Assembly: GCA_964019335.1 (NCBI GenBank)
Contig: OZ025729.1
Location: 248,001 to 312,000 of the forward strand
DNA from: Diplonema japonicum
Taxonomy: Eukaryota > Euglenozoa > Diplonemea > Diplonemida > Diplonemidae
Length of the DNA stretch: 64,000 nt
Direction: 5' to 3'
A model generated the notes under the pieces. It had not been told where the DNA came from. It saw nothing but the letters and a program-made list of their open reading frames with translations, and did not search any database. This document shows, in pieces, positions 8,951-17,756 of this stretch. Made by a program: the position numbers and the translations under genes. The first letter of the stretch is position 1; each line of letters begins with the position of its first letter.

Positions 8951-9754
8951 CACACTTTGTTGGTTCATTGAATTTTCTTTTTTTTTTAAAAAAGAGTAGT
9001 GGTGAGCATTGTTGGGCTTATAGGTGATAGGTAATATTTTGCTTTTTTTCTTTTAAGTTATTTCTTTCTCCCCTGGCCTCCCTTATTTATTTATGATGAC
9101 CATAAAGACGGCCACTATTTTTTGCTTGTAGTAATCGAAATAAAAAAAAATAAAACGTTATGCTTAAAGAAACTTTTCCGTGTGAAAGTCCTATTGTGAA
9201 AGCATCGCTTTTTTTTTCTTCTACTTCTTCTTTTTCCTATTCTTTTAACCTATCCCCCTTTTATTCTATCTCTAAGGATCTTTCTCCCCCCCACCCCCCC
9301 CTTTTTTTTTGGTGGTGGGGATTAGCTAAGGAAGACAAAGAAGTACATCAGATGTGTTGTTTGCTGTTGATGCTCAAGGTGACGAACAAGCAGCAAACTG
9401 CACGAGTTAAGAAAAAGAACGCATACCAAGAGTTAAGGACAAGACGCGGAACGCAGAAGAAGCTACAACTCGGCCAAGCCCACTAGCAGCCATAATCTCG
9501 TAGGCATAATCTCGCAGCCATAATCTCGTACTTAAATTATCGAGTCTTTATTTTATTCTTTTTTCTTGAACAAGAAAAGCAACCAAAGAAAAAATGCCCC
9601 TACCATGCCTGAGAGGTTTGAAGCTCACTCCAATTCTGGAACATAAGAAGTTTTAACATCGATTTTCTTTTACTTGTTCGTACTTTTCTCTTTCTCTCCT
9701 TTCGATCTTGTTTTGACTTTACAGCAGAAGTAGTTTCCATATGCAGGGAGAAAC
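8951..9754. other. Spacer with Rep-B copy 2
   Basis: AT-rich. Holds Rep-B at about 9338-9487 and a pyrimidine tract with TTTACAG ending near 9724, the candidate acceptor for copy 4. No gene supported. Confidence 0.6.
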
Positions 9755-10575
9755 ATGTTCTCAAAGCGTGAAACATCCCCGTTTCCCACCGATGTCCTTG
9801 GGAGGATAGTGGAGTACATGGATTTCTTGGAAACTGTGAAGTGCAGCAAGGTGAGCACTGTGTGGAGGCAGTGCATGGGGGACATGATGGGTGACAAGGA
9901 GTCTGCCTTCATGAACAAGCACTTCAAAGACTATGAATGGGAGTCGTTGCAAAGTACTGCAAGCTGGGGGCCCGTTGTTGACAAGGGTGACCCGACAAAC
10001 ACCAGTTTCAAGATGACAATGGTGGGGCAACGGGTTGTGGATCAACATCTCTGGTGGAGGCACTGGACACAGAGCAGCCGATAAACATTAAGAAGCATAA
10101 TCCTTTGCGTACAGGGCTTTACAGGTCAAAGACACTCATCAACCCGGAGGCAAAGCCTGAGATCGGCAAGCTGCAGCTGTGTGACAAGCTTGCAGGCATA
10201 TCCCATATGTGCCACTCGCGTGGCAACATGCACTTCCACCGGAGCAACATCCACCTTCTTGTTTACAAGTCCTCCGACAGCGGTTTTGAAGATTTCGTGC
10301 ACAAACTGAAAAACGGATCGATAAATGCACCATGCATTTTGGTGGGCACGATGTGTGACCTCCCCCCCAACCCGCTGCAGCCAACCTCGCCTGCTGCCTT
10401 GCACATGTTTTGCGCATCCCTCATGTCAGGACATCGGCAGTCACGGGTGAGGGCATACCCAAGTTGTTGGAGCTCGTGACCGGGCAGTGTGTAAGGGTTT
10501 CTTCCGAACGGCGACGGCGACTCGCTGTAGGTGGCACAACCGAGGAACAGAAGCATTAAGCACCTCAAAAGAAGA
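9755..10575 (+). pseudogene. F-box/Rab-like pseudo-GTPase family, copy 4 (broken)
   Basis: The F-box part is clean, then one base is missing in the G-run at about 10022-10028 (GGTGGGGCAACGGG versus TTGGGGGCAACGGG in copy 2), shifting the frame. A second single-base loss occurs near 10376 (CCGCTGCAGCC versus CCGCTGACAGCC). The 3' end lacks the basic CaaX tail: a TAA follows ACAGAAGCAT near 10558. The mid region is also more diverged than in its sisters. The upstream acceptor and leader are kept. A dead copy. Confidence 0.85.
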
Positions 10576-11113
10576 GAGGCTCCATGGCATCCTCCCAACA
10601 GCGGAGCTGAGGAGGTTCCGCGGCAACATTCACGAAGCCGGTGCTGAAGTAACTAAGGCAACTCCGATGGCGTGGAGGGAGCAGGAACATGGCAGTGTAG
10701 ACGGTGAAGAGCTGCTGAAGGGTGATAGGGCGGGTGGAGGAACATCAAGTGTCGAGGATAGGAGAAGGCCGGCACGACCGCTGCTGAAAGGGATAGGTGC
10801 AGGTAGAAGATGAGAACAAGGGGGCGTCTCACAATCCTTTAACTCATATTATCTTTCTCTTATCTTAGAATAATCTATCTCCCTTCGTTCTATCTTTTGA
10901 ATCTCCCCACCCTTTATTTTTTCTTGAACAAGAACGACAACCCCAGAGGGATTTCGAACAGGGGTAGCATGGATCGCATTTAGCCTAGGCTAAAGAAAAG
11001 ATGCCCCTACCATGCCCGAGAGGTTTGAAGCTCACTCCAATACTGGCACATAAGAGTTTTAAGATCGATTTTCTTTTACCTGTTTGTACAGTTCAGTTTC
11101 CATAAAGAGAAAC
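10576..11113 (+). other. Spacer with an open fragment and repeat trailer
   Basis: An open stretch over about 10576-10813 is gene-like in base content but matches nothing recognised. Its end runs into a divergent Rep-G trailer (GAGAACAAGGGGGCGTCTC). Candidate acceptor TTCAG ends at 11096, 18 bases before the next ATG. Confidence 0.45.
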
Positions 11114-11950
11114 ATGTTCTCGAAGCGTGAAAGGTTCCCGTTTCCCACCGATGTCCTTGGGAGGATAGTGGAGTACATGGACTTCTTGGACACTGTGAGG
11201 TGCAGCAAGGTGAGCACTGTGTGGAGGCAGTGCATGGGGGACATGATGGGTGACAAGGAGTCTGCCTTCATGAACAAGCACTTCAAAGACTATGAATTGG
11301 AGTCGTTGAAAAGTACTACAAACTGGGGCCCCGTTGTTGACAAGGGTGACCCGACAGACATCAATTCCAAGGTGACAATGGTGGGGACAAGAGGTTGTGG
11401 ATCATCAATTCTGGTGGAGGCACTTCACACAGAGCAGCCAGTCAACATTAGGGAGTATCGACCGACAATAGGGGTTGATTTCAAGGTAAAGACACTCATC
11501 AACCCTGAGGCAAAGCCTCCTGTGACCCTCGGCAAGCTGCAGCTGTGGGACAAACCGGTAAAGAAAAACGACTTCAGAGCACTTTGCCGAATGAAGTATC
11601 GCCTGAGCAACATGCACCTTCTTGTTTACAACACTTCCTGCGGTTTTGAGAATTTTGTGAACGAGCTGAAGAACGACGCAATCTGTGCACCATGCATTTT
11701 GGTGGGCACGATGTGTGACCTCCCCCCCAACCCGCTGACAGCCAACTTCGCCTGCTGCCTTGCACATGTTTTGCGCATCCCTCATGTCAGGACATCGGCA
11801 GTCACAGGGGAGGGCATACCCACGTTGTTGGAGCTCGTGACCGGGCAGTGTGTAAGGGTTGCTTCCAAACGGCGACTCGCTGTAGGTGGCACAACTGAGG
11901 AACAGAAGCCTGAAGCACCTCAAAAGAAGAAGCTGTGCAGTGTTCAGTGA
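11114..11950 (+). CDS. F-box/Rab-like pseudo-GTPase with CaaX box, copy 5
   Basis: 278 residues from the family start MFSKRERF. An in-frame ATG exists 30 bases upstream at 11084, but it lies before the candidate acceptor (TTCAG, 11096) and has no counterpart in the sister copies. F-box at 8-45. P-loop GTRGCGSS again lacks Lys. Switch text PTIGVDFKVKTL is the closest of all copies to a genuine Rab. LQLWDKPVKKNDF replaces WDTAGQE, so the switch II Gly is also lost. GTMCDLP and SAVTGEG follow. The C-terminus ends KKKLCSVQ. Shares the TGACACACTTTC trailer. The consistent loss of GTP contacts across copies, with preserved prenylation, argues for selection on a non-GTPase role. Confidence 0.9.
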   Translation: MFSKRERFPFPTDVLGRIVEYMDFLDTVRCSKVSTVWRQCMGDMMGDKESAFMNKHFKDYELESLKSTTNWGPVVDKGDPTDINSKVTMVGTRGCGSSILVEALHTEQPVNIREYRPTIGVDFKVKTLINPEAKPPVTLGKLQLWDKPVKKNDFRALCRMKYRLSNMHLLVYNTSCGFENFVNELKNDAICAPCILVGTMCDLPPNPLTANFACCLAHVLRIPHVRTSAVTGEGIPTLLELVTGQCVRVASKRRLAVGGTTEEQKPEAPQKKKLCSVQ

Positions 11951-11976
11951 CACACTTTCTTTAAGGCGACTTCTTA

Positions 11977-12832
11977 GGTGACAAAGAGTCTGCCTTCATG
12001 AACAAGCACTTCAAAGACTATGAATGGGAGTCGTTGCAAAGTACTGCAAGCTGGGGGTCCGTTGTTGACTGGGGCAGCCCGACAACCAACATTTTCCAGG
12101 TGACATTGGTGGGGACAAGAGGTTGTGGATCAACATGATCAGACTAGAACAGCCGCCCCGGGGCATCCTCTGCTCAACCCGGCGGACGTGGGAGGCCCTT
12201 CTTCGGAAGGTGCCAGTCGCTTGATCAGTGCCGTCGAATGCGCGCTATATTTTATAAGTACATATAGCAATCGATTGAAAGAAAAAGAACGCGTACCAAG
12301 AGGTTGTGGATCAACTAGTGGAGGCACTGGACACAGAGCAGGGATTTGTTTAAAGGAAAAGACACTCATCAACACAGAGGCAAAGCCTGAGATCCTCGGC
12401 AAGCTGCGGCTGTGGGAGCCGGCAGGCAAGGAGCACTTCAGAGCACTCACTATTGACTGTTCCAGCTTCAACTTCCGTCTCGGTCGTTTCAGCAACATCC
12501 ACCTTCTTGTTTACAACACTTCTTCCGACAGCGGTTTTGAAGATTTTGTGTACGAGCTGAAGAACGACGCAATCTGTGCACCATGCATTTTGGTGGGCAC
12601 GATGTGTGACCTCCCCCCCAACCCGCTGACAGCCAACCTCGCCTGCATATTTTGCGCATCCCTCATGTCAGGACATCGGCAGTCACGGGGGAGGGCATTG
12701 GAGCTCGTGACCAAACAATGTGTAAGGGTTGCTTCCGAACGGCGACGGCACAACTGGGAACAGCAGAGACGACTACAGAACCCTAAAAAGAAGAAGCTGT
12801 AAAGTGTTCAGTGACACACTTTGTTGTTTCAC
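11977..12832 (+). pseudogene. F-box/Rab-like pseudo-GTPase family, copy 6 (truncated, with insertion)
   Basis: Begins inside the gene, after the F-box, at GGTGACAAAGAGTCTGCC. A 162-bp Rep-A insertion interrupts it at the P-loop codons (12135-12296). Further damage includes an 11-base loss in the region coding CCLAHV (near 12645) and loss of the codons for IPKL (near 12700). The CaaX cysteine codon is now a stop (CTGTAAAGT versus CTGTGCAGT). It retains LLVYNTSSDSGFEDFVYELK and GTMCDLPPNPLTAN. Non-functional. Confidence 0.9.
12116..12315 (+). mobile_element. Rep-A copy 3 with 19-bp target-site duplication
   Basis: The element (12135-12296) is bounded by two identical copies of CAAGAGGTTGTGGATCAAC (12116-12134 and 12297-12315), which is native gene sequence in the sister copies. 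It starts about 45 bases inside the element relative to copies 1 and 2 (5'-truncated) and ends in an A-rich segment. A 5'-truncated insert with a long target duplication is the signature of LINE-mediated retroposition, so Rep-A is a SINE or retroposed RNA. Confidence 0.85.
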
Positions 12833-13749
12833 TTGAATTTTCGTCTTTTTTTGTTTGTTTCGATAATGAAATTGTTTTCTAGTTAAAAAAAGAATAGTGG
12901 TAAGCATTGTTGGGCTTACAGGTTAACCCAGACTTGTGGGGGTTTATCTTTTGCTTTTTTTTTTTTAAAAAAAGGGGGTTTTTTTTTTTTTTTTCCTCCC
13001 TGGCCTTTCTTATTTCTTATGACGACCGCCTTAAGAAGAAAAAGAAAAATGGAAATGCGGTATGCTTTTTTTTTTTAGTTTTATACCCGATACGACACAA
13101 AAAGCAAAAGGTTCTTTATTTTTTTTTTTTCCCCTTCTTCTTTTTTTTGGGCGGGCCGTTGCTAACCACTTCGTTCCTATCATAGTGAACTTTTTTTTTT
13201 ATCTGTCCCCCTTATTAAACTATACTCTAAAGTGAAAAAAAAAAAAAAAAAGAATCTCCCGGACTAACGTACTTTGTTGTTTGTTTCAATCAACTGGGAA
13301 TTCTTCTTAAACTGCACTTGCGAGGAGACCCCAAATGGTGTCTCCTCATCTAGCTGGACTCGTTTCCTTTTTTTTTTTTTTTTTTTTTTTTTTGCAAGAA
13401 CGAGTCTTTGACTTGAAACTAAACAAAAGGGGAACGTTGGCAACGTGTTTCGGGTTGACATCCTTCTCACGGCTCTAGACTGGGATGGCCCAATACGCGG
13501 ACCTCGAGTACCCCTCGGGTAGTACCCGTGCACCCCACCTCGTTTTTCAGCCACCTCGTTTTTCACCCCTTTTTATTTCACTTTTTCGCTTCTTTATTCT
13601 AAATTACAATATCATTTCAGCCACCTCGCGGACTGCGTCTTCGAGGAGTGCGACACCTCGCACGGTGATACAGCGGTGCACTGTGCGAGGTGTGGCGCTA
13701 AAGGGCAGAGGACATGTTTGTCCTCTCGCTGCCTTTTAAAAAAAAGCAC

Positions 13750-13784
<35 letters not shown>

Positions 13785-13911
13785 TGGAAGAGCTGCCAGT
13801 GTGTCAGCTCACTCTGTGTAGCATTCTTTTTTTTCCCCCAAAAACGAGGGGAAAAAAAAAAAAAAGAAGAAAAAAAAAGAAAAACCAATAAAAACAACAG
13901 GGTTTTTCAAT
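12833..13911. other. Spacer with repeats, homopolymers and an introner-like insert
   Basis: Holds T/A runs, Rep-E (about 13148-13188), a Rep-C part (about 13393-13470) and the introner-like segment at 13559-13620. After that segment one frame reads HLADCVFEECDTSHGDTAVH then CARCGAKGQRTC (about 13621-13735), a short cysteine-rich stretch that may be the remains of an exon. An A-run follows at 13751-13780. Confidence 0.55.
13551..13628 (+). repeat. Introner-like insertion A (62 bp) between CCACCTCG repeats
   Basis: The 62-bp segment 13559-13620 ends in AATATCATTTCAG and is flanked by CCACCTCG at 13551-13558 and 13621-13628. It aligns along its length with the 63-bp segment at 51473-51535 (shared CACCCCTTTTTAT, TTTTCGCTTCT, TATTCT, ATCATTTCAG). 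The 5' side is complicated by a further tandem copy of CACCTCGTTTTTCA, so the donor site is unclear. Confidence 0.6.
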
Positions 13912-14898
13912 ATGACCCCGTACATATGGGAGAGCAGTATCGAAGGGATTCTAAAGAAGAAAAAAGCGGGCGGAAAGGCTGTGTACAAAGTACAGTGGGC
14001 CTGCGGGGAGGAAGGTTGGGTAGAGGAAGGCGACTTAGAAGAGGAAGGGTACTACTGGATGATGCACGCCTACGACGCGAAGAAAAAAGAAGACAAAACC
14101 CCTCGAAAACTCCGGAAGAAATACAAGCAAAGCTACGGGAGGATTGCTCCACTGCCTCCCCTGCCACCCCGCGAAGCCCCCTGGCCGACTCAGCCAGCCC
14201 GTACTCGCCTTCCACCACCCAGTGCCACAGTGACATGGGACTCCATCTTCTACACAAAAAAGCAACGGACGAAAAAACAACCCGCCGTAAAAATCCAAAA
14301 AATAACAAGAGCTGACGACAGATCAGCCATGTCGCTCGCACAAAACTTGCGTAGTAGCAGCCCTGGGTGCATGATGCTGGAGGCACCCGGAATGCTGGGG
14401 GATCCTTGGGAACTCTTTCCCGATCTGATCAGAGATCTTGTAAAGCGTTTCAGCCTTGCGTCGCACCTTCGCCCTACCAACGTTTTTAATGTCCTTCGGC
14501 GCGACAGGATGAAGGAATTCCAAAGGCGGTACGACGGCGAGGCTGAGATGGTTTTCCACGGAACGCCGACCATAGAAAACATGGACGGCATCATTTCACG
14601 TGGATTACGAATCCCAGGTGTCGGAAGGGATCCTGTCAGAATGCTTCACGGAGCGGTCAATGGGCAAGGTGTCTACACTGCTACTTGTCCGGCCGTGCCC
14701 AGCGGTTACTGTCGGGGTCAGAACGCCATGTTCATCTGTGCGGCCGCGGGGACGCACCACCGGTCGGGGAACGTTCGCGTGTACAGGGAGGCAGGTTCAG
14801 TGATCCCCGTTGCGCTCGTCTCGTTCGTGTACTCATTTTCCCCCGAAAGCTGGGACGGCCCTCCTTCCTTCCACAACCGCATTCCATGTTCAGAATAA
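13912..14898 (+). CDS. Chromodomain plus PARP-like ADP-ribosyltransferase, copy 1
   Basis: 328 residues. Residues 5-55 fit a chromodomain (WESSIEGILKKKKAGGK, YKVQWACGEEGWVEEGDLEE), which reads methyl-lysine on histones. A basic, proline-rich linker contains VTWDSIFYTKK, kept in both sister genes. The C-terminal half fits the PARP catalytic fold: NVLRRDRMKEFQRRY lies where PARPs have their RIQN block, His216-Gly-Thr matches the NAD-binding H of the H-Y-E triad, and Gly-Gln-Gly-Val-Tyr255 matches GxGxY. The third triad site, before VYREAGSVIP, appears to be Asn or Gly, not Glu, which in known PARPs points to mono-ADP-ribosylation or inactivity. AACAG then a GGTTTTTCAAT leader precedes ATG; a similar leader precedes copy 2. 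First of three tandem paralogues. Confidence 0.8.
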   Translation: MTPYIWESSIEGILKKKKAGGKAVYKVQWACGEEGWVEEGDLEEEGYYWMMHAYDAKKKEDKTPRKLRKKYKQSYGRIAPLPPLPPREAPWPTQPARTRLPPPSATVTWDSIFYTKKQRTKKQPAVKIQKITRADDRSAMSLAQNLRSSSPGCMMLEAPGMLGDPWELFPDLIRDLVKRFSLASHLRPTNVFNVLRRDRMKEFQRRYDGEAEMVFHGTPTIENMDGIISRGLRIPGVGRDPVRMLHGAVNGQGVYTATCPAVPSGYCRGQNAMFICAAAGTHHRSGNVRVYREAGSVIPVALVSFVYSFSPESWDGPPSFHNRIPCSE

Positions 14899-15116
14899 CG
14901 CTTTTTTTTGTTTTTTTTTTTTTTTTTTTGTTTTTCCGCCACACCCCCCCTTCCAGTAATTTATTTTCGAACCTAACCCATAAAAAAAAAAAAGTCCGGA
15001 GGGCGGTGTGTGTGTGTGTGTGTTTTTTTTTTTTTTTTGTTCTTTTCTCTCTCTCTCTCATTCATTCTTCTTCGTGAAAATAAAGTAAAAACTAATTTCA
15101 TTTTTAAAGGTTCAAT

Positions 15117-15986
15117 ATGACCGCCTCCACCACATGGGAGAGCAACATAAAGGAGATCTTGAAGCGAAAAAGACAATCGGGGGACACGATGTACGAAGTA
15201 AGGTGGGTGTGCGGTAAGGAAGGCTGGGTTGGAAAAGAGACGCTAGAAGAGGAAGGATATTACTGGGTGACGAAAGCCTTTGAGGAAAAGAGAAAGTCAA
15301 GGGTGGTGGTGAACCCAACAAGGACACGGCCCGCAAGGGAGCCAAGGCACACCGCTCGGACCATCAACCCAACACCACCCCCTTGGATATTCTCTCCTGC
15401 AGCACCACCCCCTGCACCATTTGCGGCTAACAAACAAACAGTTCAAGAAGTAACATGGGAGTCTGTGTTTTACAAAAAGAAAAAAACGAAAAAAAAGATT
15501 CCCCGCACAATAGCACCACCATCGGAAGAAGCCTTGCAAGAAGAGGCAAATTCTCAAAGTGAATATGTTGTGAACATGATGGCTCATGCAGAGGTTGTCC
15601 CGCGAAGCATGCTTGAAAACCCGTTTTCCGTGTTCCCAGAGCTCATCAAAAATGTGGAGGAGGAAGGAATGGTCCTCACGAATCTCTTCAATGTTTTGAG
15701 GAAGGACGACCTGAAGCTGTTTCTTGCGCGGTATGGGCACTGCAAGATAGACATTAAGTGTATTTCGCTGTCGCAGTACTACGGATTTCCGGACGGGTTC
15801 TTCTTCGGTACACAGAACGCCTGCTGGCACCGCACAGGAAGGTCTGACATGCGGTTGATCTGTGCCACGCTGAACAGGGGGTGCGGTCCTCATCTTCCTG
15901 TCGCCATCGGCACCTATTTACGCAGCTGCGGGTCGTGCGCCCCTTCCGTTTTTCCAATATTTCACGACGGTATTGCTGCGATGTGA
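15117..15986 (+). CDS. Chromodomain plus degenerate PARP-like domain, copy 2
   Basis: 289 residues. The N-terminal chromodomain is clear (WESNIKEILKRKRQSGD, YEVRWVCGKEGWVGKETLEE). The linker holds a TRTRPAREPR basic block, AAPPPAP and VTWESVFYKKK. SMLENPFSVFP and NLFNVLRKDDLKLFLARY correspond to copy 1 blocks. The HGT motif is gone and the Tyr loop is not recognisable (YGFPDGFFFG), so catalysis is unlikely. ATG at 15117 follows a long CT tract, AAAG and GTTCAAT, resembling the copy 1 leader. The reader domain is preserved while the enzyme decays, suggesting a competing or scaffolding role; that is inference. Confidence 0.75.
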   Translation: MTASTTWESNIKEILKRKRQSGDTMYEVRWVCGKEGWVGKETLEEEGYYWVTKAFEEKRKSRVVVNPTRTRPAREPRHTARTINPTPPPWIFSPAAPPPAPFAANKQTVQEVTWESVFYKKKKTKKKIPRTIAPPSEEALQEEANSQSEYVVNMMAHAEVVPRSMLENPFSVFPELIKNVEEEGMVLTNLFNVLRKDDLKLFLARYGHCKIDIKCISLSQYYGFPDGFFFGTQNACWHRTGRSDMRLICATLNRGCGPHLPVAIGTYLRSCGSCAPSVFPIFHDGIAAM

Positions 15987-16228
15987 TACGTACTCCCTCT
16001 CGTTCAACCTAACCTTTTCTCGGTGGGGGGGGGATGTTTTTTTTGCTTTTTTTTCATTACACACCTAACCAAAAAAAAGAAGAAAAAAAAGAGAGAAAAA
16101 TATTCGACCATTTGACCCCCCCCCCCCCCTCCCCAGAAACAATTAGTTTTATTTTTTATTTATTTATTTTTTTCGTTTACTCCACGTGCAATCCTCATAG
16201 GTTTTTTTTTTTTTTTTTTTTTTTTAAC

Positions 16229-17224
16229 ATGGCATTAACACCCGACAGTCCTTTGTGGGCAAGCGGTGTGAGTGGAATTTTGAAGAAAAAGAAAGCAGGT
16301 GGTAGAGTAACATACCAAATACAGTGGGTGTCGGGAGGAACAGAATGGGTTGAAGAAGAAGATCTGGAGGAGGAAGGGTACGTAACGATGCTGGACGATT
16401 TCGAGGAGGAGAGGAAGGCATGTGTGACGGTGAACCCGGTGCGGACACGGCCGGAAAAGGAGCCAAGACCCATCAGCATTCCAATCCTCTGTCCATGGAA
16501 TCTATACGCCCCTGCAGCGCCTCCCCCTGCACCGTATCATCCGACAAATGTTTACGAACCCGCTCAAGAGGTTCAAAGGGAAGTAACATGGAATTCTGTG
16601 TTCTATGAAAAGAAGAGCAAGACAAAGCTTCTCCAAGCTCCTGAAGAAAAGCAGATCAATCAGAAGGTAGCAAAGTTCGTAAAGGAACTTCGCAGTGCTG
16701 CGCCGATTGACTTACCTCATGGTATGCTTGGAGACCCTTATGAAGTGTTTCCCAATGGCTTTATGAAAGAGATTGAAAGAGTGTTTGAGAAAGATACAAA
16801 CTCGTGGTACTACTCATACCCAACTCATGTTTTCAATGTTCTAAGGAGGGACAGATTAGCTGAGTTTCTCAGTCGGCATAACAAAGCACGGCTCAAGATG
16901 GTTTTCCACGATCACGAGTCAGTTGCAAACTTTGGAAAGATTGTCAGTACTGGCCGGTACCTTCCTGAATATGGCGGTTTCACCGCATCTACGCCAAGTG
17001 CTCCGATGGGGGCGACATTCGCCATGACCCTCGTTTGTGCTGCCGTGGCAGACAGAAATAAGCGGAAAAGTAATCAAAGATGGGGTCATTTTGGGGAAAC
17101 GCAAGAATTCGTCCCTGTTTTTCTGGTTACGTTCACCCGGCTTTGGGTGACGTCGTTCACGAAAATACCTGCAACACCCCCCTGTGTCCCTGTGTACCAC
17201 AATGGGTTTCCCACCTCTTTGTGA
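16229..17224 (+). CDS. Chromodomain plus degenerate PARP-like domain, copy 3
   Basis: 331 residues from the ATG at 16229, which directly follows a T25 run and AAC. The frame stays open upstream to 16034 only through homopolymer, so the later start is chosen. Chromodomain: WASGVSGILKKKKAGGR, YQIQWVSGGTEWVEEEDLEE. The linker has VNPVRTRPEKEPR, AAPPPAP and VTWNSVFYEKK. GMLGDPYEVFP and FNVLRRDRLAEFLSRH match copy 1. The HGT position is now HDH (VFHDHES), and GGFTAS replaces GxGxYTA, so His remains but Gly-Thr and Tyr are lost. Probably an inactive ADP-ribosyltransferase fold. Neighbour copies 1 and 2 lie 130-240 bp apart with no other gene between. Confidence 0.75.
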   Translation: MALTPDSPLWASGVSGILKKKKAGGRVTYQIQWVSGGTEWVEEEDLEEEGYVTMLDDFEEERKACVTVNPVRTRPEKEPRPISIPILCPWNLYAPAAPPPAPYHPTNVYEPAQEVQREVTWNSVFYEKKSKTKLLQAPEEKQINQKVAKFVKELRSAAPIDLPHGMLGDPYEVFPNGFMKEIERVFEKDTNSWYYSYPTHVFNVLRRDRLAEFLSRHNKARLKMVFHDHESVANFGKIVSTGRYLPEYGGFTASTPSAPMGATFAMTLVCAAVADRNKRKSNQRWGHFGETQEFVPVFLVTFTRLWVTSFTKIPATPPCVPVYHNGFPTSL

Positions 17225-17756
17225 CCCGCTCAATGCAAATCTAACCTCAGCTTTTGGTTCGGGAGTGCACACATTTTTTTTTTTTTTTTTGTTTTTTCCC
17301 AGGTTTCTTTTTTTTTAATTCTGAATCCGAATATTAAAAAGCTTTTGGAAAACACGGTTTACGGTTTTTCATTTGATTCGCTATTTTTTTTTTTTCTCAC
17401 AGGGGTTTTTCTGAAAAAAAAGCTGTCGAATTTCTTTTTTTTTTCCCCGGGCGTGCCAACGTTGCACACTTAACGCCACTTAGTGCTGCAATCAAAGCCC
17501 CCTCCCCCCTTTTTTTTTGTTTTTTTTTCTAGATTCGGAATAAAAAAAAAAAACCGTTTTAATTTTTTTTTTGCAGAAAAAGGGGAAAAAAAAAAGAAAA
17601 ACAGAGGGTGTGAAGCTTCACTCCCCCTCTTTTTTTTTTTCCATACACCCCCCCCCCCCCCCCCCCGCGCTTGTCTTCCCTCTTCATTCTTATATTTCTA
17701 TGGACAAAAAAAAATCTTTTTTTTTTCGTAAGGGAAAAAAAAAAAAGAAAAAAAAA
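17225..17756. other. Homopolymer-rich spacer with Rep-D copy 1
   Basis: Rep-D (GCACACTTAACGCCACTTAG, 17463 on) followed by T-runs, a C-run near 17650 and A-runs up to the next ATG. No gene supported. Confidence 0.6.

Noticed and set aside
16034-16228. N-terminal extension of the third chromodomain gene
   Set aside because: The added residues are Phe-rich translation of a pyrimidine tract, and the sister genes start at the equivalent of 16229.
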